Notes: generated from the sequence alone by a model not told the origin. A DNA stretch of 64,000 bases from Phosphoribacter sp037045055 (GCA_037045055.1 JBAOHJ010000001.1:310001-374000), one strand, 5' to 3'; shown: positions 18,622 through 27,976, counted from the stretch's first letter. Made by a program: numbers and translations.

Positions 18622-19466
18622 TCAGGGATCCAGGTCCGCGCCGGAGCGCGCCCGGAAGACGTCCGCCGCCGCCTCGGTCACCGGGCCCGGCGCGAGCCGT
18701 CGCCCGTCCACCGCGTCGACCGCGAAGACGTCCTTGGTGGAGCTGGTGAGGAACACCTCGTCGGCGGTCTGCAGGACGTCCAGGGGCAGACGTCGCTCGC
18801 AAACCGCCATACCCGCGGCGGCACACCACTGCAACACCAGGGCTCGGGTCACCCCGGCGAGCGGCCCGCACTCCAGCGAGGGGTGAGGATGTGGCCCTGG
18901 GTCACGACGAAGACGTTCGACCCGGTGCCCTCGCACAGGTCCCCACGGGTGTTGGCGAAGACCGCCTCCACGGCGCCTCGCCGCCGGGCCGCGGCCAGGG
19001 CGACGACGTTGTCGGCGTACGACGTGGTCTTCAGACCCGCTGTCGGCGCGCTCTCGTTGCGGGTCCAGTGGACCACGTGGATCGCCCCGCTGGCCGGCAC
19101 GCGCGGCAGCGGCGCGGCGGCGACGAAGTAGCGCAGGCCGGGCTCCCCGCGGTCGGTCCCCAGACCCTGGACACCGGCGGTGACCCAGTACCTCAACTTG
19201 CCGAAGGCGATCGGGGGCCCCGCCGCGAGCACCGCCGCGATCCCCTCGCGCAGCAGGTCGTGGTCGATGGGCGGCAGACCCAGGCCCTGGGCCGAGCGGT
19301 CCATCCGCCGGCCGTGACGGGTCAGCGCGAACGGGCGGCCGTCGACGATCTTGGTCGCCTCGAAGACGCCGTCGCCGACCACCAGCCCGTGGTCCAGCGC
19401 GCCGACGACCGGGTCGGTCGGCTCGACGAGCCGACCCTGCACCCACACCCGCGTCTCGCCCCGCAT
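18622..19466 (-). pseudogene. Class IV PLP aminotransferase (aminodeoxychorismate lyase-like), -1 frameshift
   Basis: MRGETRVWVQGRLVEP begins at 19466, with GDGVFEATK, the PLP-lysine region LKTTSYADNVVALA and GTGSNVFVV in one frame. The C-terminus (SLECGPLAGVTRALVLQW, TADEVFLTSSTKDV) continues in another frame from about 18885. Adding one C to a C run near 18880-18885 gives an intact 281-aa enzyme. The family includes PabC, branched-chain and D-amino acid aminotransferases; the lyase is the best fit. Error and true mutation cannot be told apart here. Confidence 0.85.
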
Positions 19467-19599
19467 ACCGGTCAGCGTGCCATCCCCGGGGCGGACGCGC
19501 CCGCCCCCGCGCCGGGGATGGGGATGCCGCGGGCCCCGGACCCACGCCGGCCCCCGGGGATGCCGCGCGCCCGAGGTGGGCACGCGGCATACCGGGCGG

Positions 19600-21084
19600 C
19601 TATGCGGTCTTCGCCGCGGCCAGGGCCAGCAGCTCGTCGAGGGCCTTGCGCTGCAACGCCGGGAACGAGTCGATGTCGGCGACGATGCCCGGGTCGCCGG
19701 TCGTCGTGAGGTTGAGGATGTCGCCGTAGCTCATCCCGCCCAGCAGCAGCCCCGCGCCCGGGGAGAGGAACCCGTAGACGAGGTAGTCGGTCATCTCCGA
19801 GCCGTTGTACACCGGCTTGGTCGTCGGGCCCTTGACGTTCGAGACGCTGATGTTGAACTGCTTGGGCACGAACTTGTTGGGGATCTTGAGCATCGCGTTG
19901 ACACCGGGGGACAACACGAGGTCCAGCGGCATCAACGAGGTCGCCTCGCGCATGAGGTGCGAGGGCATCTTGTCCCAGTTGGCCTTCGCCACGACCATCT
20001 CGTCGTGGCAGTAGATGAGCCGCTCCTTGGGGTCGGCCAGGTGCACCGGGATGCGGATGAACAGCATCCACACCTGGTTGGCCCACTTGCCCTCCACCTC
20101 GTAGGGCGAGCGCCACGAGATCGGCACGGCGGCGATGATCGGCTCGTCGCTGACCCCCCCGTGGGTGGACATGTAGTCGCGCAGCATGCCGGCCATGATC
20201 GCCAGCACCGCGTCGTTGATGGTCCCGCCGACGACCTTGCCCGCGGTGCGCAGGTCGGCGACCGTGACCTTCTCGTAGACGATGTGCGTCTTGCCGCTGG
20301 AGTTGCCGTTGAACGGGCTGTTAGGGGCGGTCACCTTCGGGTACAGCGAGGCGACCGTGCCCTCGGCCGTGCCCAGCCGGTTGGCCACCGTCGCGAACGG
20401 CTTGCTCATCGCCCCGGGCAGCACGCGGGCGATCGTCGCGGGCACGGCGGCCAGCTTCTCCTTCTTCGCCACGTCGACGAACCACTCGCCCAGCTCCTTG
20501 CCCAGCCGGGCGGTGCGGGCGGGCTTCTTCAACGCGCCCTGCACCCCGCGCCCGACCCGCTTGGGCAGCGGCTGGCCCTCGTTGGGAGCCCCGAGCATCT
20601 CGTGCATCGGCAGCAGCGGATCGTCGGAGAGGTGGTCCAGGATCGTCCAGAGGGCGCTGCCGTCGGCCAGGCCGTGGCTCACCTTGAACACGTAGGCGAA
20701 CTTGCCGCCCTGCAGCCCCTCGACCACGTACATCTGCCACATCGGGATGTCGCGCTCGAGGTTGATCTCCATGAGCTCGTCCATCTTGGCGAGGAACTGC
20801 GCCTCGGTGCCGGGCTTGGGCAGCGTCACCGTGTGGACGTGACGGTCGAGGTCGAGGTGGTCCATCGTCACCCAGTGCCGCGAGTCCAGAGCCAGCGGCG
20901 TCGCCTCGAGCTTCCACTTCAGCAGCGGCAGCACCGGCAGCCGGTCCAGGATCCGCTCGCGGATGAACTCGGTGTGGTCGAACTTCTTCTTCTCGGTGAA
21001 GATGCCGATGCCGGCGATGTGACCGGTCGTCTTGTCGGTGTCCAGGCACATGAAGAACTCATCGAGCCCGCTTACCCTTTGCAT
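19600..21084 (-). CDS. Wax ester synthase/diacylglycerol acyltransferase (WS/DGAT) 1
   Basis: This family esterifies acyl-CoA with diacylglycerol or fatty alcohols to make storage lipid. The 494-aa protein starts MQRVSGLDEFF and has the active-site motif as SHGLADG, with the first His of HHxxxDG replaced by Ser and the key second His and Asp kept. The family segment NGTxND is present as GGTINDAVLAIMAG, and ISVSNVKGP and YGFLSPGAGL also match. It sits in tandem with a paralogue. Confidence 0.93.
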   Translation of the reverse strand: MQRVSGLDEFFMCLDTDKTTGHIAGIGIFTEKKKFDHTEFIRERILDRLPVLPLLKWKLEATPLALDSRHWVTMDHLDLDRHVHTVTLPKPGTEAQFLAKMDELMEINLERDIPMWQMYVVEGLQGGKFAYVFKVSHGLADGSALWTILDHLSDDPLLPMHEMLGAPNEGQPLPKRVGRGVQGALKKPARTARLGKELGEWFVDVAKKEKLAAVPATIARVLPGAMSKPFATVANRLGTAEGTVASLYPKVTAPNSPFNGNSSGKTHIVYEKVTVADLRTAGKVVGGTINDAVLAIMAGMLRDYMSTHGGVSDEPIIAAVPISWRSPYEVEGKWANQVWMLFIRIPVHLADPKERLIYCHDEMVVAKANWDKMPSHLMREATSLMPLDLVLSPGVNAMLKIPNKFVPKQFNISVSNVKGPTTKPVYNGSEMTDYLVYGFLSPGAGLLLGGMSYGDILNLTTTGDPGIVADIDSFPALQRKALDELLALAAAKTA

Positions 21085-21148
21085 CGCTCCTGCTTTCTCG
21101 GTCGTGGTCGACCGTCATGTCATGCCGGGTCGGAGTCAGTGGCCGAGC

Positions 21149-21176
21149 CGTCGCAGGCGCTTCGTCGCAGGCGCTT
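21149..21176. repeat. 14-bp tandem direct repeat upstream of WS/DGAT 1
   Basis: cgtcgcaggcgctt occurs twice back to back (21149-21162, 21163-21176), 65 nt upstream of the ATG at 21084 and outside coding sequence. It could be a regulator site or chance slippage. Confidence 0.6.
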
Positions 21177-21230
21177 GGTCACTGCGCTACATACCAAACT
21201 AGTGGGTGCGACGGGCCGGGCGACACGGGC

Positions 21231-22709
21231 CTACCGCTCCTGGGAAAGGATGGCGTCGAGGTTGGTCCGGATCAGCGCGGACAGACCCGCCAGATCGGTG
21301 ACGACGTCGGGGCAGCCGGTCAGGGTGATGTTGCAGATGTCGCCGTAGCTCATGCACCCGGCGAGCAACCCCACGCCCGGGGCGAGGAAGCCGTAGACGA
21401 GGTAGTTGTCCATGACGACCCCCCCGTAGGCGGGTTTGGCGGCCGGGCCCTTGACGTTGGAGACGCTGAGGTTGAACAGGCGCGGGGTGAGCCGGTCGGG
21501 GATCCGCACCATCGCCTGCATCGCCGGGTGCATGAGCTCGCCGGGCAGCAGCCCGCTGCCCTCGCGCAACAGGTGCGCCGGCATCCGGGCCCAGTTGGCC
21601 TTCGCGATCCCGGTCTGGCGCAGCACCTCGGCCTGGCGGGCCACCGGGTCGGCGATGTGGACCGGCAGCGGCACGAAGAGCATCCAGATCTGGTTGGCCC
21701 AGCGTTCCTTCTCCTGACCGGTGCGCCAGGAGATCGGGACCGACGAGACGAGTGGCTCTCCGCCCACGCCGCCGTGCTCGATCATGTAGTCGCGCAGCGC
21801 GCCGGTGATCGCCGCGAGCAACCCGTCGTTGATCGTCCCCCCGCACACCCGGCCGGCCCGGCGCAGCTGCGCGATGGGCACCTCGAGGTTGACGATGGAC
21901 AGGCGGCCGGTCAGCTCGCCGTTGAAGGGGCTGTCCGGAGCCTTGACCGTGGGAAACAGTGGGGCCACGTCGGGCGCGTCGCCGTTGAGCCGGTTGGCCA
22001 GCGCGGCCAGCGGTCGGCTCAGGCGCCCGGGGCTGATCCTCGCGACGGTCGCGGGCAGGGCGGCGAGCTTCTCCACGCTCAGCTCCCGGGCCGCCCATGT
22101 GGCTAGGCCGGCGCCGAGCCGCGCCACGGTCACCGGCCGGGTCGCCGCGCCGGTAAGCCCTCGGCGCAGGCGGGTCAGCGGGCCGGCGTCGGCCTCGGGG
22201 TCGGGGGCGCTGGCCTGGACGGGCTGGACCGGCGCGTCGCTGAGATGGTCGAAGATCGTCCAGAGCGTCGAGCCGTCGGCGACCCCGTGGGTGATCTTGA
22301 ACAGGTAGGCGTACCGGCGCCCGGCGATGCCCTCGATGACGTACATCTCCCACATCGGCCGGTCGCGCTCGAGGGGGATCTCCATGATCGCGTTGAGCCG
22401 TGCGACGAAGTCCGCCTCGGTGCTCCCGGCGGGCATCCGCACACCGCGCACATGCACGTCGAGGTCGACGTGGTCGACCTCCACCCAGCGGCTCGAGTCC
22501 AGCCCCAGCGGCGTGCTCTCCAGTTTCCACCGCAGCGGCGGCAGGGTCGGCAGCCGTTCGGCGATCCGGGACCGCACGAACTCCACGCGGTCCGGGCCGC
22601 CCATCCGCCTCGCGGGCGCGGTGAACAGCCCGATCCCCGCCACGTGCCCGATGGTGCGGTCGGTGTCCAAGGCCAGGAACATCTCGTCGATCCCGGACAG
22701 CTTCTGCAT
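21231..22709 (-). CDS. Wax ester synthase/diacylglycerol acyltransferase (WS/DGAT) 2
   Basis: The 492-aa protein starts MQKLSGIDEMFLALDTD at 22709, aligning with the first codons of its neighbour. The active-site motif is THGVADG, again with only the second His kept. GGTINDGLLAAITGALRDYM, LSVSNVKGP and YGFLAPGVGL match the family. It is 146 nt upstream of WS/DGAT 1 and clearly a tandem paralogue. Together they suggest neutral-lipid synthesis. Confidence 0.93.
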   Translation of the reverse strand: MQKLSGIDEMFLALDTDRTIGHVAGIGLFTAPARRMGGPDRVEFVRSRIAERLPTLPPLRWKLESTPLGLDSSRWVEVDHVDLDVHVRGVRMPAGSTEADFVARLNAIMEIPLERDRPMWEMYVIEGIAGRRYAYLFKITHGVADGSTLWTIFDHLSDAPVQPVQASAPDPEADAGPLTRLRRGLTGAATRPVTVARLGAGLATWAARELSVEKLAALPATVARISPGRLSRPLAALANRLNGDAPDVAPLFPTVKAPDSPFNGELTGRLSIVNLEVPIAQLRRAGRVCGGTINDGLLAAITGALRDYMIEHGGVGGEPLVSSVPISWRTGQEKERWANQIWMLFVPLPVHIADPVARQAEVLRQTGIAKANWARMPAHLLREGSGLLPGELMHPAMQAMVRIPDRLTPRLFNLSVSNVKGPAAKPAYGGVVMDNYLVYGFLAPGVGLLAGCMSYGDICNITLTGCPDVVTDLAGLSALIRTNLDAILSQER

Positions 22710-22917
22710 CGCGGACTCCCGGCTCGGGCGCCCCCGGGGCGAGGGCGGCTCGTGCCGAGTATGCCGCCGCGGGCCGGACGCCGGAATGCCCGGGGCCGGC
22801 AGGTCCACCCTGCGGGTCCTGCGTCCGCCGATCGGCCGTCGCCCGGGTTCCGCCACCGGCTGCCCGGTCGGCCCGGCGGACTGGACCGGCCCGCGCGGTG
22901 TCGCGAGCACCCCAGGG

Positions 22918-23133
22918 CTAGGACCCGGCCTCCTCCTCGGGCACCAGAGCGTGTCGCTGGATCCTCAGGAGCTGGACCACCGCGGCATTCCCGGCGCCCC
23001 GCTGCAGATCTGCCAGTGGGTGACCGGGCGGCGTGGTCCTCGGGGGCGCCGGCTCGGGCGACGTGGCCGGTCGGTGGGCCACGGACCGGCGCACGTCCTC
23101 GGTCGGGTCGCCGTGACGCATGCTCATAGTCAT
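22918..23133 (-). CDS. 71-aa protein with GNAAV motif (eCIS-associated type)
   Basis: The protein starts MTMSMRHGDPTED, has a Pro/Thr-rich stretch, then LQRGAGNAAVVQLLRIQR at about 43-60, and ends in acidic residues. The LQ-x3-GNAAV-x2-LL pattern is, to my knowledge, common at the N-terminus of DUF4157 and other proteins coded near extracellular contractile injection systems. Its ATG overlaps the stop of the 164-aa gene by 4 nt. No enzymatic domain is visible; it might be a targeting adaptor or a remnant. Confidence 0.65.
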   Translation of the reverse strand: MTMSMRHGDPTEDVRRSVAHRPATSPEPAPPRTTPPGHPLADLQRGAGNAAVVQLLRIQRHALVPEEEAGS

Positions 23134-23624
23134 CGCCTCACTCGGGTCGGGGTCTGCCAGGGCGCGGTGCGGGCGGCATACTCCTGGGCCGACATGGGGG
23201 GGTAGAGCCAGACCGCCTGGTAGCCCAGACCCGCACCGTCGAACACGGTCACGCCTCGGCTCAGGTGGCACCGTTGGGCGCTGCCCGGGAACGGCCCGCG
23301 CCCGGGTGGGTGGACCAGGTCCGGCTCGCCGAGGGCGGCCAGGACGGTCGGCCAGTCCGGGTCGGCCGCCGGGGCGGACAGCTCGACGAGGGCCAGCTCA
23401 CCGTCGATCTCCCAGCGCAGCCGCACGGCATACGGCTGCGGTGGGATAGCGACGCTGACCGACCCCACGGTCCGCTCGCCCAGGCGGGTGGGACGCGGGG
23501 ACATCGGTATGCCGGTGGCCGCGGCCACGACCTGCGCGGTCAGTCCTGCAGTCCACCGCCACCGGTCGAAGCGACCGGCGAGGGCGTCGAGCAGGGCCCG
23601 GGTGTCCGCGCCGGGGCCGGTCAT
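23130..23624 (-). CDS. 164-aa protein of unknown function, coupled to metallopeptidase gene
   Basis: Starts MTGPGADTRALLDAL, with aromatic FDRWRW, beta-rich VGSVSVAIPPQPYAVRLRW and a C-terminal GLGYQAVWLYPPMSAQEYAA segment. There is no signal peptide or membrane helix. The ATG overlaps the metallopeptidase stop (ATGA) and the stop overlaps the next start, so it is the middle of a three-gene coupled unit. It could be an immunity, chaperone or loading partner; that is inference from position only. Confidence 0.65.
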   Translation of the reverse strand: MTGPGADTRALLDALAGRFDRWRWTAGLTAQVVAAATGIPMSPRPTRLGERTVGSVSVAIPPQPYAVRLRWEIDGELALVELSAPAADPDWPTVLAALGEPDLVHPPGRGPFPGSAQRCHLSRGVTVFDGAGLGYQAVWLYPPMSAQEYAARTAPWQTPTRVRR

Positions 23625-25495
23625 CTCGGCAGCCTCCCGCCACCGAGGACCGCGGTGTTGCCGCGGAAGTAGGCGGCCTTCATGTTGGCCGGCCCGATCA
23701 GCCCCTCGATCTGCTGGGCCTCGGCCAGCTCGGCGTAGTGCCCCGGCGCGCCACCGACGGCTGCCATGTCCAGGTCGCGGTCGGCCGGGCCCTGGATCCG
23801 CATCCGGAAGGCCGGGTTCGCGGCGACCTCCGCCGGATACAGGCTCTGCCAGGTACGCAGGGTGAACAGGTCGGTGAAGCCCTCCTGGTACGTCGTCACG
23901 TGGTGGGAGTCGCGCAGTCCCTCGTACCACGTGGTGTACGTGGCGTGGGCGGTCGTGTGCAGGTACTCGTGGACCATGGTCTTGAACAGCCCCCAGTAGA
24001 TGGCGCGGGTCGCTCGCGCGGTGGCGCCTTCGCGGGCGGCCACCGAGACCGTCCCTCGGGACTGCACGCCGGGCCACATCCGGTCGATGATCGTCAGGCG
24101 GCGCGAGCGTTCCGCGGTCGACACGCCCAGTGCCGCCAGGGCCGCGGTCTCGTTGGCGGCCGCCGGGGCCGACCGCCCGCTGTAGTGCCCGATGACCCGG
24201 TCCTCGATGGCCTGGGCGGCCGCGGCGTCCTCGAAGGAGTGGTGGGCCAGCTGCACGGCGCTGATCGACGGACGCGTCCCGCTGCCCTCGCGCACGAACC
24301 ACCGGGCCATGTCGAAGGGGTCGCCGGCGATTGCCCCGCGGTCCTCGAGGTTGCCGGCCGCGAAGGTCATGGCCGGCGCGGGGGCCGACCCGAAGGCTCC
24401 GTAGAGGGCGTCCACGCGTCCCTTGGCCTCGGCGGCGATGCCCTCGACGTGGCCACCCGGACGCACATCCAAGGGGCGGCGACGGTCCATCGGCTCGGCC
24501 CACCCCCACGCGTTCTGCACCGCGATGTGCAGCCCGGCGACGAGGTCCTCGTAGTAGCCGGCGGGCACGAAGGCCGGCGGCGGGGCACCGGCGGCGGCGG
24601 CGGCCGCCCGCGCGTTGGCCACGGCAGGCGGCGTGAGGATCTGCTCCACCCGGGTCTCGCGCGCCGCGTCGGAGGGGGTCACCCCTTCCGTGGTCGGCGC
24701 CGCGAGCTCCCGCCCGATCGTCGCGATCGTCGACCGGATCGCGACCAGCCCGGCGGCTAGACCCGCCACCGGGTTGCGACGCAACACGTCGGCGATGGCG
24801 CCTGCCCGCCCCGGTGCCTGCAGGGCCGCCCGGAGCCGGTCCTCGGGGAGGTTGGCCGCGATCACCAACCCGATCGACGGGGCCAGCGAGCCGGCGAACA
24901 GGGTGGCCAGGCGGGCCCCGAGGTCGTCGGTCGTGCGGGTGCCCTCCAGCAGGCCCAGCACGCGCCCGGCGGCCGGGTCGGCGAGTAGCCCCCCATCGCC
25001 GACCGCAACCTCGAAGCCGTCGACGCTGCCACGGACCTGGTTCACCAGGTGGGTGGCACGGTCCGTGGACCATCCGGCCAGCCGCGTGGCGGCCGCCGCC
25101 ATGGTCGCCGCCGAGAGGGCCCCTGCGCGCAGGGCGAGGAACTGCCGCAGCCAGGCCAGGGCCTCGGCGCGGGTCTCCCGTTGCACCTGCAGCAGGCGCT
25201 GCAGAGCCAGCCCGGGCCCCGCCGCCACCCCGCGCGGAGCGGCCCGGTGGATGGCGGACGTCGCGGCGGCGTTCCCGGCCCGCAGCAGCTGGGCCAGGAC
25301 CGGCGGTGCGACGGCACCCATCGGTGCGACACCTACCGGTGCGGCACCTACCGCAGCGACGCCCGACACCGCGGCCTCGTGGGCCGCGCCGGAGCGGGTC
25401 ACGACCGCGGCCGTGACCTCGGACGCGTCCGCCGCACGGGTCCGCACCTGACCGACGGTATGTCGCCGGGAGGGCCCGGACAACGGCAACGGCAC
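23621..25495 (-). CDS. Putative HExxH metallopeptidase with GNAA segment (eCIS-cargo-like)
   Basis: The 624-aa protein has an Ala-rich N-terminal third with LAQLLRAGNAAATSAIHR at about 67-84, a weak copy of the eCIS-linked GNAAV segment. Its zinc motif is FKTMVHEYLHTTAH (HEYLH at about 509-513), followed 24 residues on by YQEGFTDLF, fitting a gluzincin with Glu as third ligand. No signal peptide is seen. The GTG start at 25495 lacks a good ribosome site and is uncertain. It is first in a unit with two 4-nt overlaps. Peptidase activity and export route are inferred. Confidence 0.7.
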   Translation of the reverse strand: MPLPLSGPSRRHTVGQVRTRAADASEVTAAVVTRSGAAHEAAVSGVAAVGAAPVGVAPMGAVAPPVLAQLLRAGNAAATSAIHRAAPRGVAAGPGLALQRLLQVQRETRAEALAWLRQFLALRAGALSAATMAAAATRLAGWSTDRATHLVNQVRGSVDGFEVAVGDGGLLADPAAGRVLGLLEGTRTTDDLGARLATLFAGSLAPSIGLVIAANLPEDRLRAALQAPGRAGAIADVLRRNPVAGLAAGLVAIRSTIATIGRELAAPTTEGVTPSDAARETRVEQILTPPAVANARAAAAAAGAPPPAFVPAGYYEDLVAGLHIAVQNAWGWAEPMDRRRPLDVRPGGHVEGIAAEAKGRVDALYGAFGSAPAPAMTFAAGNLEDRGAIAGDPFDMARWFVREGSGTRPSISAVQLAHHSFEDAAAAQAIEDRVIGHYSGRSAPAAANETAALAALGVSTAERSRRLTIIDRMWPGVQSRGTVSVAAREGATARATRAIYWGLFKTMVHEYLHTTAHATYTTWYEGLRDSHHVTTYQEGFTDLFTLRTWQSLYPAEVAANPAFRMRIQGPADRDLDMAAVGGAPGHYAELAEAQQIEGLIGPANMKAAYFRGNTAVLGGGRLPR

Positions 25496-25535
25496 ATCCG
25501 TGCCCGATGAGGCACCGGGATGCCCGCCGGTCGTC

Positions 25536-25625
25536 GGTCCAGCGGCCCCCGGTCCAGCGGCGCCCGGTCCAGCGGCGCCAGGTCCAGCAGCGCCAGGTCC
25601 AGCAGCGCCCCGTCCAACGGCACCC
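25536..25625. repeat. Six 15-bp tandem repeats (GGTCC-rich), intergenic
   Basis: Units of consensus ggtccagcggcgccc run from 25536 to 25625 with few substitutions. They lie just upstream of the metallopeptidase gene, between it and the SDR gene. The unit is a multiple of three, but no gene in either strand convincingly reads through it. Confidence 0.75.
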
Positions 25626-25700
25626 GGCCTCGAGCCGGCCGCGGCATACCTCCCGCGGTCGATCGCCCGCGGCCGCCACCAGCGCCGACCGGCGCCGCCG

Positions 25701-26459
25701 TCAGTTGAACTGGCGCCCGCCGTCGACGATCATCGTCTGACCCGTGACGAAGTCGCTCGCGTCCGAGGCGAGGAACAGCAGCGCGCCGACCAGGTCGTCG
25801 GGCTGCTGGGCCCGCTTGATCGCCCCGCGGGTGACCCCGTAGGTCGCGGCGTCGGGCATGATGCCCAGGCTCGCGTCGGTGAGGGTGAACCCCGGGGCGA
25901 TGGCGTTGACCCGCACGCCGTAGTCCCCCGCCTCCCGGGCCATGGCCCGGGTGAGCCCGATGATCCCGCCCTTGGAGGCGACGTAGTGGGCCCACATCGG
26001 CGACCCGCTGTAGAAGGTGGCCGAGGAGATGTTGACGATGCTGCCGCCCTGCTCGCGCATCGCCGGGAACACCGCGCGAGCGGCCAGCCAGGCCCCCTTG
26101 AGGTTGACCGACATCACCAGGTCCCACTCGTCGGAGGTGATCTCGAAGAACGGGCGCCGCACCAGGGTGCCGTAGACGCCCGCGTTGTTCACCAGGACGT
26201 CGACCCTGCCCCACCGGCCCACGACGGCGGCGGCCATCGCCTCGGTCGAGGCCTGGTCGGAGACGTCGACGCTCAGGCCCACGGCGTCCCCTCCGGCGGC
26301 CTGGACGAGGGCGGCGGTCTCGGCGGCCCCGGTGGCGTCCCGGTCGGCCGCGGCGACCTTGGCTCCGGCGTCGGCGAGGGCCAGGGCGAAGGCGCGCCCG
26401 AGCCCCCCTCCCCCGCCGGTGACGACGGCGACACGGTCGGTCAGGCGTGGCTCGGACAT
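25701..26459 (-). CDS. SDR family NAD(P)-dependent oxidoreductase
   Basis: The 252-aa classical short-chain dehydrogenase has the cofactor glycine motif TGGGGGLGRA, NNAGVYG, and the catalytic Ser and Tyr-x3-Lys in YVASKGG. The start at 26459 (MSEPRLTDRV) follows GGAGG. It is the last gene of the catabolic cluster and probably oxidises a hydroxyl or reduces a ketone of its substrate. Confidence 0.92.
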   Translation of the reverse strand: MSEPRLTDRVAVVTGGGGGLGRAFALALADAGAKVAAADRDATGAAETAALVQAAGGDAVGLSVDVSDQASTEAMAAAVVGRWGRVDVLVNNAGVYGTLVRRPFFEITSDEWDLVMSVNLKGAWLAARAVFPAMREQGGSIVNISSATFYSGSPMWAHYVASKGGIIGLTRAMAREAGDYGVRVNAIAPGFTLTDASLGIMPDAATYGVTRGAIKRAQQPDDLVGALLFLASDASDFVTGQTMIVDGGRQFN

Positions 26460-26539
26460 GGGCGACCTCCTGGCGCGAGGGGCCGGCACGGTGCCGGCGC
26501 TGGACGAGTGATGGGTATGCCGTGCCGTCGGGTCCGGCG

Positions 26540-27976
26540 TCAAACCCCGAGGGCGAGATAGATCGTCTTGAGCTCGAGATAGGCGTCCAGGCCGTGCTTG
26601 GACTTCTCCCGGCCCAGGCCGCTCTCCTTGTATCCGCCGAAGGGGACCATGTTGTAGGACCGGTGGATGTCGTTGACCCACACCGATCCGGCCTCGAGCG
26701 ACTCCGCGATCCGCAGGGCGGTGCCGACGTCGCGGCTGAACACGTAGCCGGCCAGGCCGTAGGGCGAGTCGTTGGCCTGGGCGATCGCCTCGGCGAGGTC
26801 GTCGAAGGGGCGGATGCCCACGACCGGTCCGAAGGTCTCCTCGCACATGATCTTCATGTCCGGGGTGGTGTCGGCGATGAGGGTGGGCGGGAAGAAGTAC
26901 CCGCCGTCGTAGTCGCCGCCGGTCAGGCGCTGCCCACCGGTGACGATCCGGGCGCCCTTGGCGCGGGCGTCGGCCACCTGCTCGACGCTGGTGGAGTAGA
27001 TCTCCTCGTTGACCATCGGCCCGAGGTCGGTGCCGGCGTCCAACCCGTTGCCCAGCCGCAACGCCTCCGCGCCCGCCGCGAAGCGCCCGACCAGCTCGTC
27101 GTAGACCTCGCGGGCGGCATACATCCGGTTGACCCGGTAGCAGAACTGGCCGCTGTTGGCGTAGGCGTGGCGCACCAGGGCAGGCACGGCCGAGTCGAGA
27201 TCGGCGTCGGCGCAGACGATGGCCGGCGACTGGCCCCCCAGCTCGAGGGTCACCCGCTTGTTGGTCGCCGAGGCCATGGCGGCGATCCGCTTGCCCGCCC
27301 CACTGCTGCCGGTGAAGGCGACCTTGCGCGGCACCGGGTGCTCCACGAGCGCCCTGCCGAACGAGCCTCCGGAGCCGGTCACGGCGTTGAACACCCCCGG
27401 GGGGTAGCCGGCGTCGTGGAACAGCTCGGCCAGGCGCAGCGTCGTCAGCGGCGTGTCCGAGGCCGGCTTGGCCACCACCGTGCACCCGGTGACGAGCGCG
27501 GCGCCCAGCTTGAAGGTCAGCAGCGTCAGCGGGTAGTTGAACGGCGCGATGGCCACCACGACGCCGACCGGCTCCTTGACCACGAGAACCCGCTCGTTGG
27601 CCTCGTTGATCATCGGGATCTCACCGCTGATCCGCAGGCCCTCCTCGGCGAAGTAGTCGAGCAGGTCGGCGACCCGGTCGACCTCCACCCGGGTGCCGGC
27701 CAGTGGCCGGCCCAGCTCCAGGGTGAGTAGCCGCGCCATGTCGTCGGCACGCTCGCGCAGCAGCGTGGCGGCGGCGTGCTGCAGGGCGGCTCGCTTGGCG
27801 GTGGGCACCGTCCGCCACGACTCGAACGCGACCGCTGCGGACCGGATGGCCCGATCGGCGTCGGCCTGGGTGCCGACCGGCACCGTGTCGACTACCTCGC
27901 CGGTGGCGGGGTTGCGCACGGGCGCGGTGGCCCCGTCCGAGGCGGGTGTCCACCGTCCGTCGATGAAGAAGTCCAT
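26540..27976 (-). CDS. Aldehyde dehydrogenase (NAD(P)+), succinate-semialdehyde type
   Basis: The 478-aa enzyme oxidises an aldehyde to an acid. It has the catalytic Glu in LELGGQSP, catalytic Cys in NSGQFCYRVNR, NAD-binding GSSGAGKRI, and ETFGPVV. MDFFIDGRWTPASDG at 27976 follows GGGAG; the open frame upstream is not coding. Position in the cluster suggests it handles an intermediate aldehyde of the pathway. Confidence 0.93.
   Translation of the reverse strand: MDFFIDGRWTPASDGATAPVRNPATGEVVDTVPVGTQADADRAIRSAAVAFESWRTVPTAKRAALQHAAATLLRERADDMARLLTLELGRPLAGTRVEVDRVADLLDYFAEEGLRISGEIPMINEANERVLVVKEPVGVVVAIAPFNYPLTLLTFKLGAALVTGCTVVAKPASDTPLTTLRLAELFHDAGYPPGVFNAVTGSGGSFGRALVEHPVPRKVAFTGSSGAGKRIAAMASATNKRVTLELGGQSPAIVCADADLDSAVPALVRHAYANSGQFCYRVNRMYAAREVYDELVGRFAAGAEALRLGNGLDAGTDLGPMVNEEIYSTSVEQVADARAKGARIVTGGQRLTGGDYDGGYFFPPTLIADTTPDMKIMCEETFGPVVGIRPFDDLAEAIAQANDSPYGLAGYVFSRDVGTALRIAESLEAGSVWVNDIHRSYNMVPFGGYKESGLGREKSKHGLDAYLELKTIYLALGV

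Noticed and set aside
22918..25495. Complete contractile injection system locus
   Set aside because: No sheath, tube, baseplate, spike or ATPase gene is found in the flanks; only possible cargo-type genes are present.
25500..26561. Plus-strand frame coding GPAAP repeats across the 15-bp array
   Set aside because: It continues antisense through the SDR gene with no motif, so the array is treated as intergenic repeat DNA.
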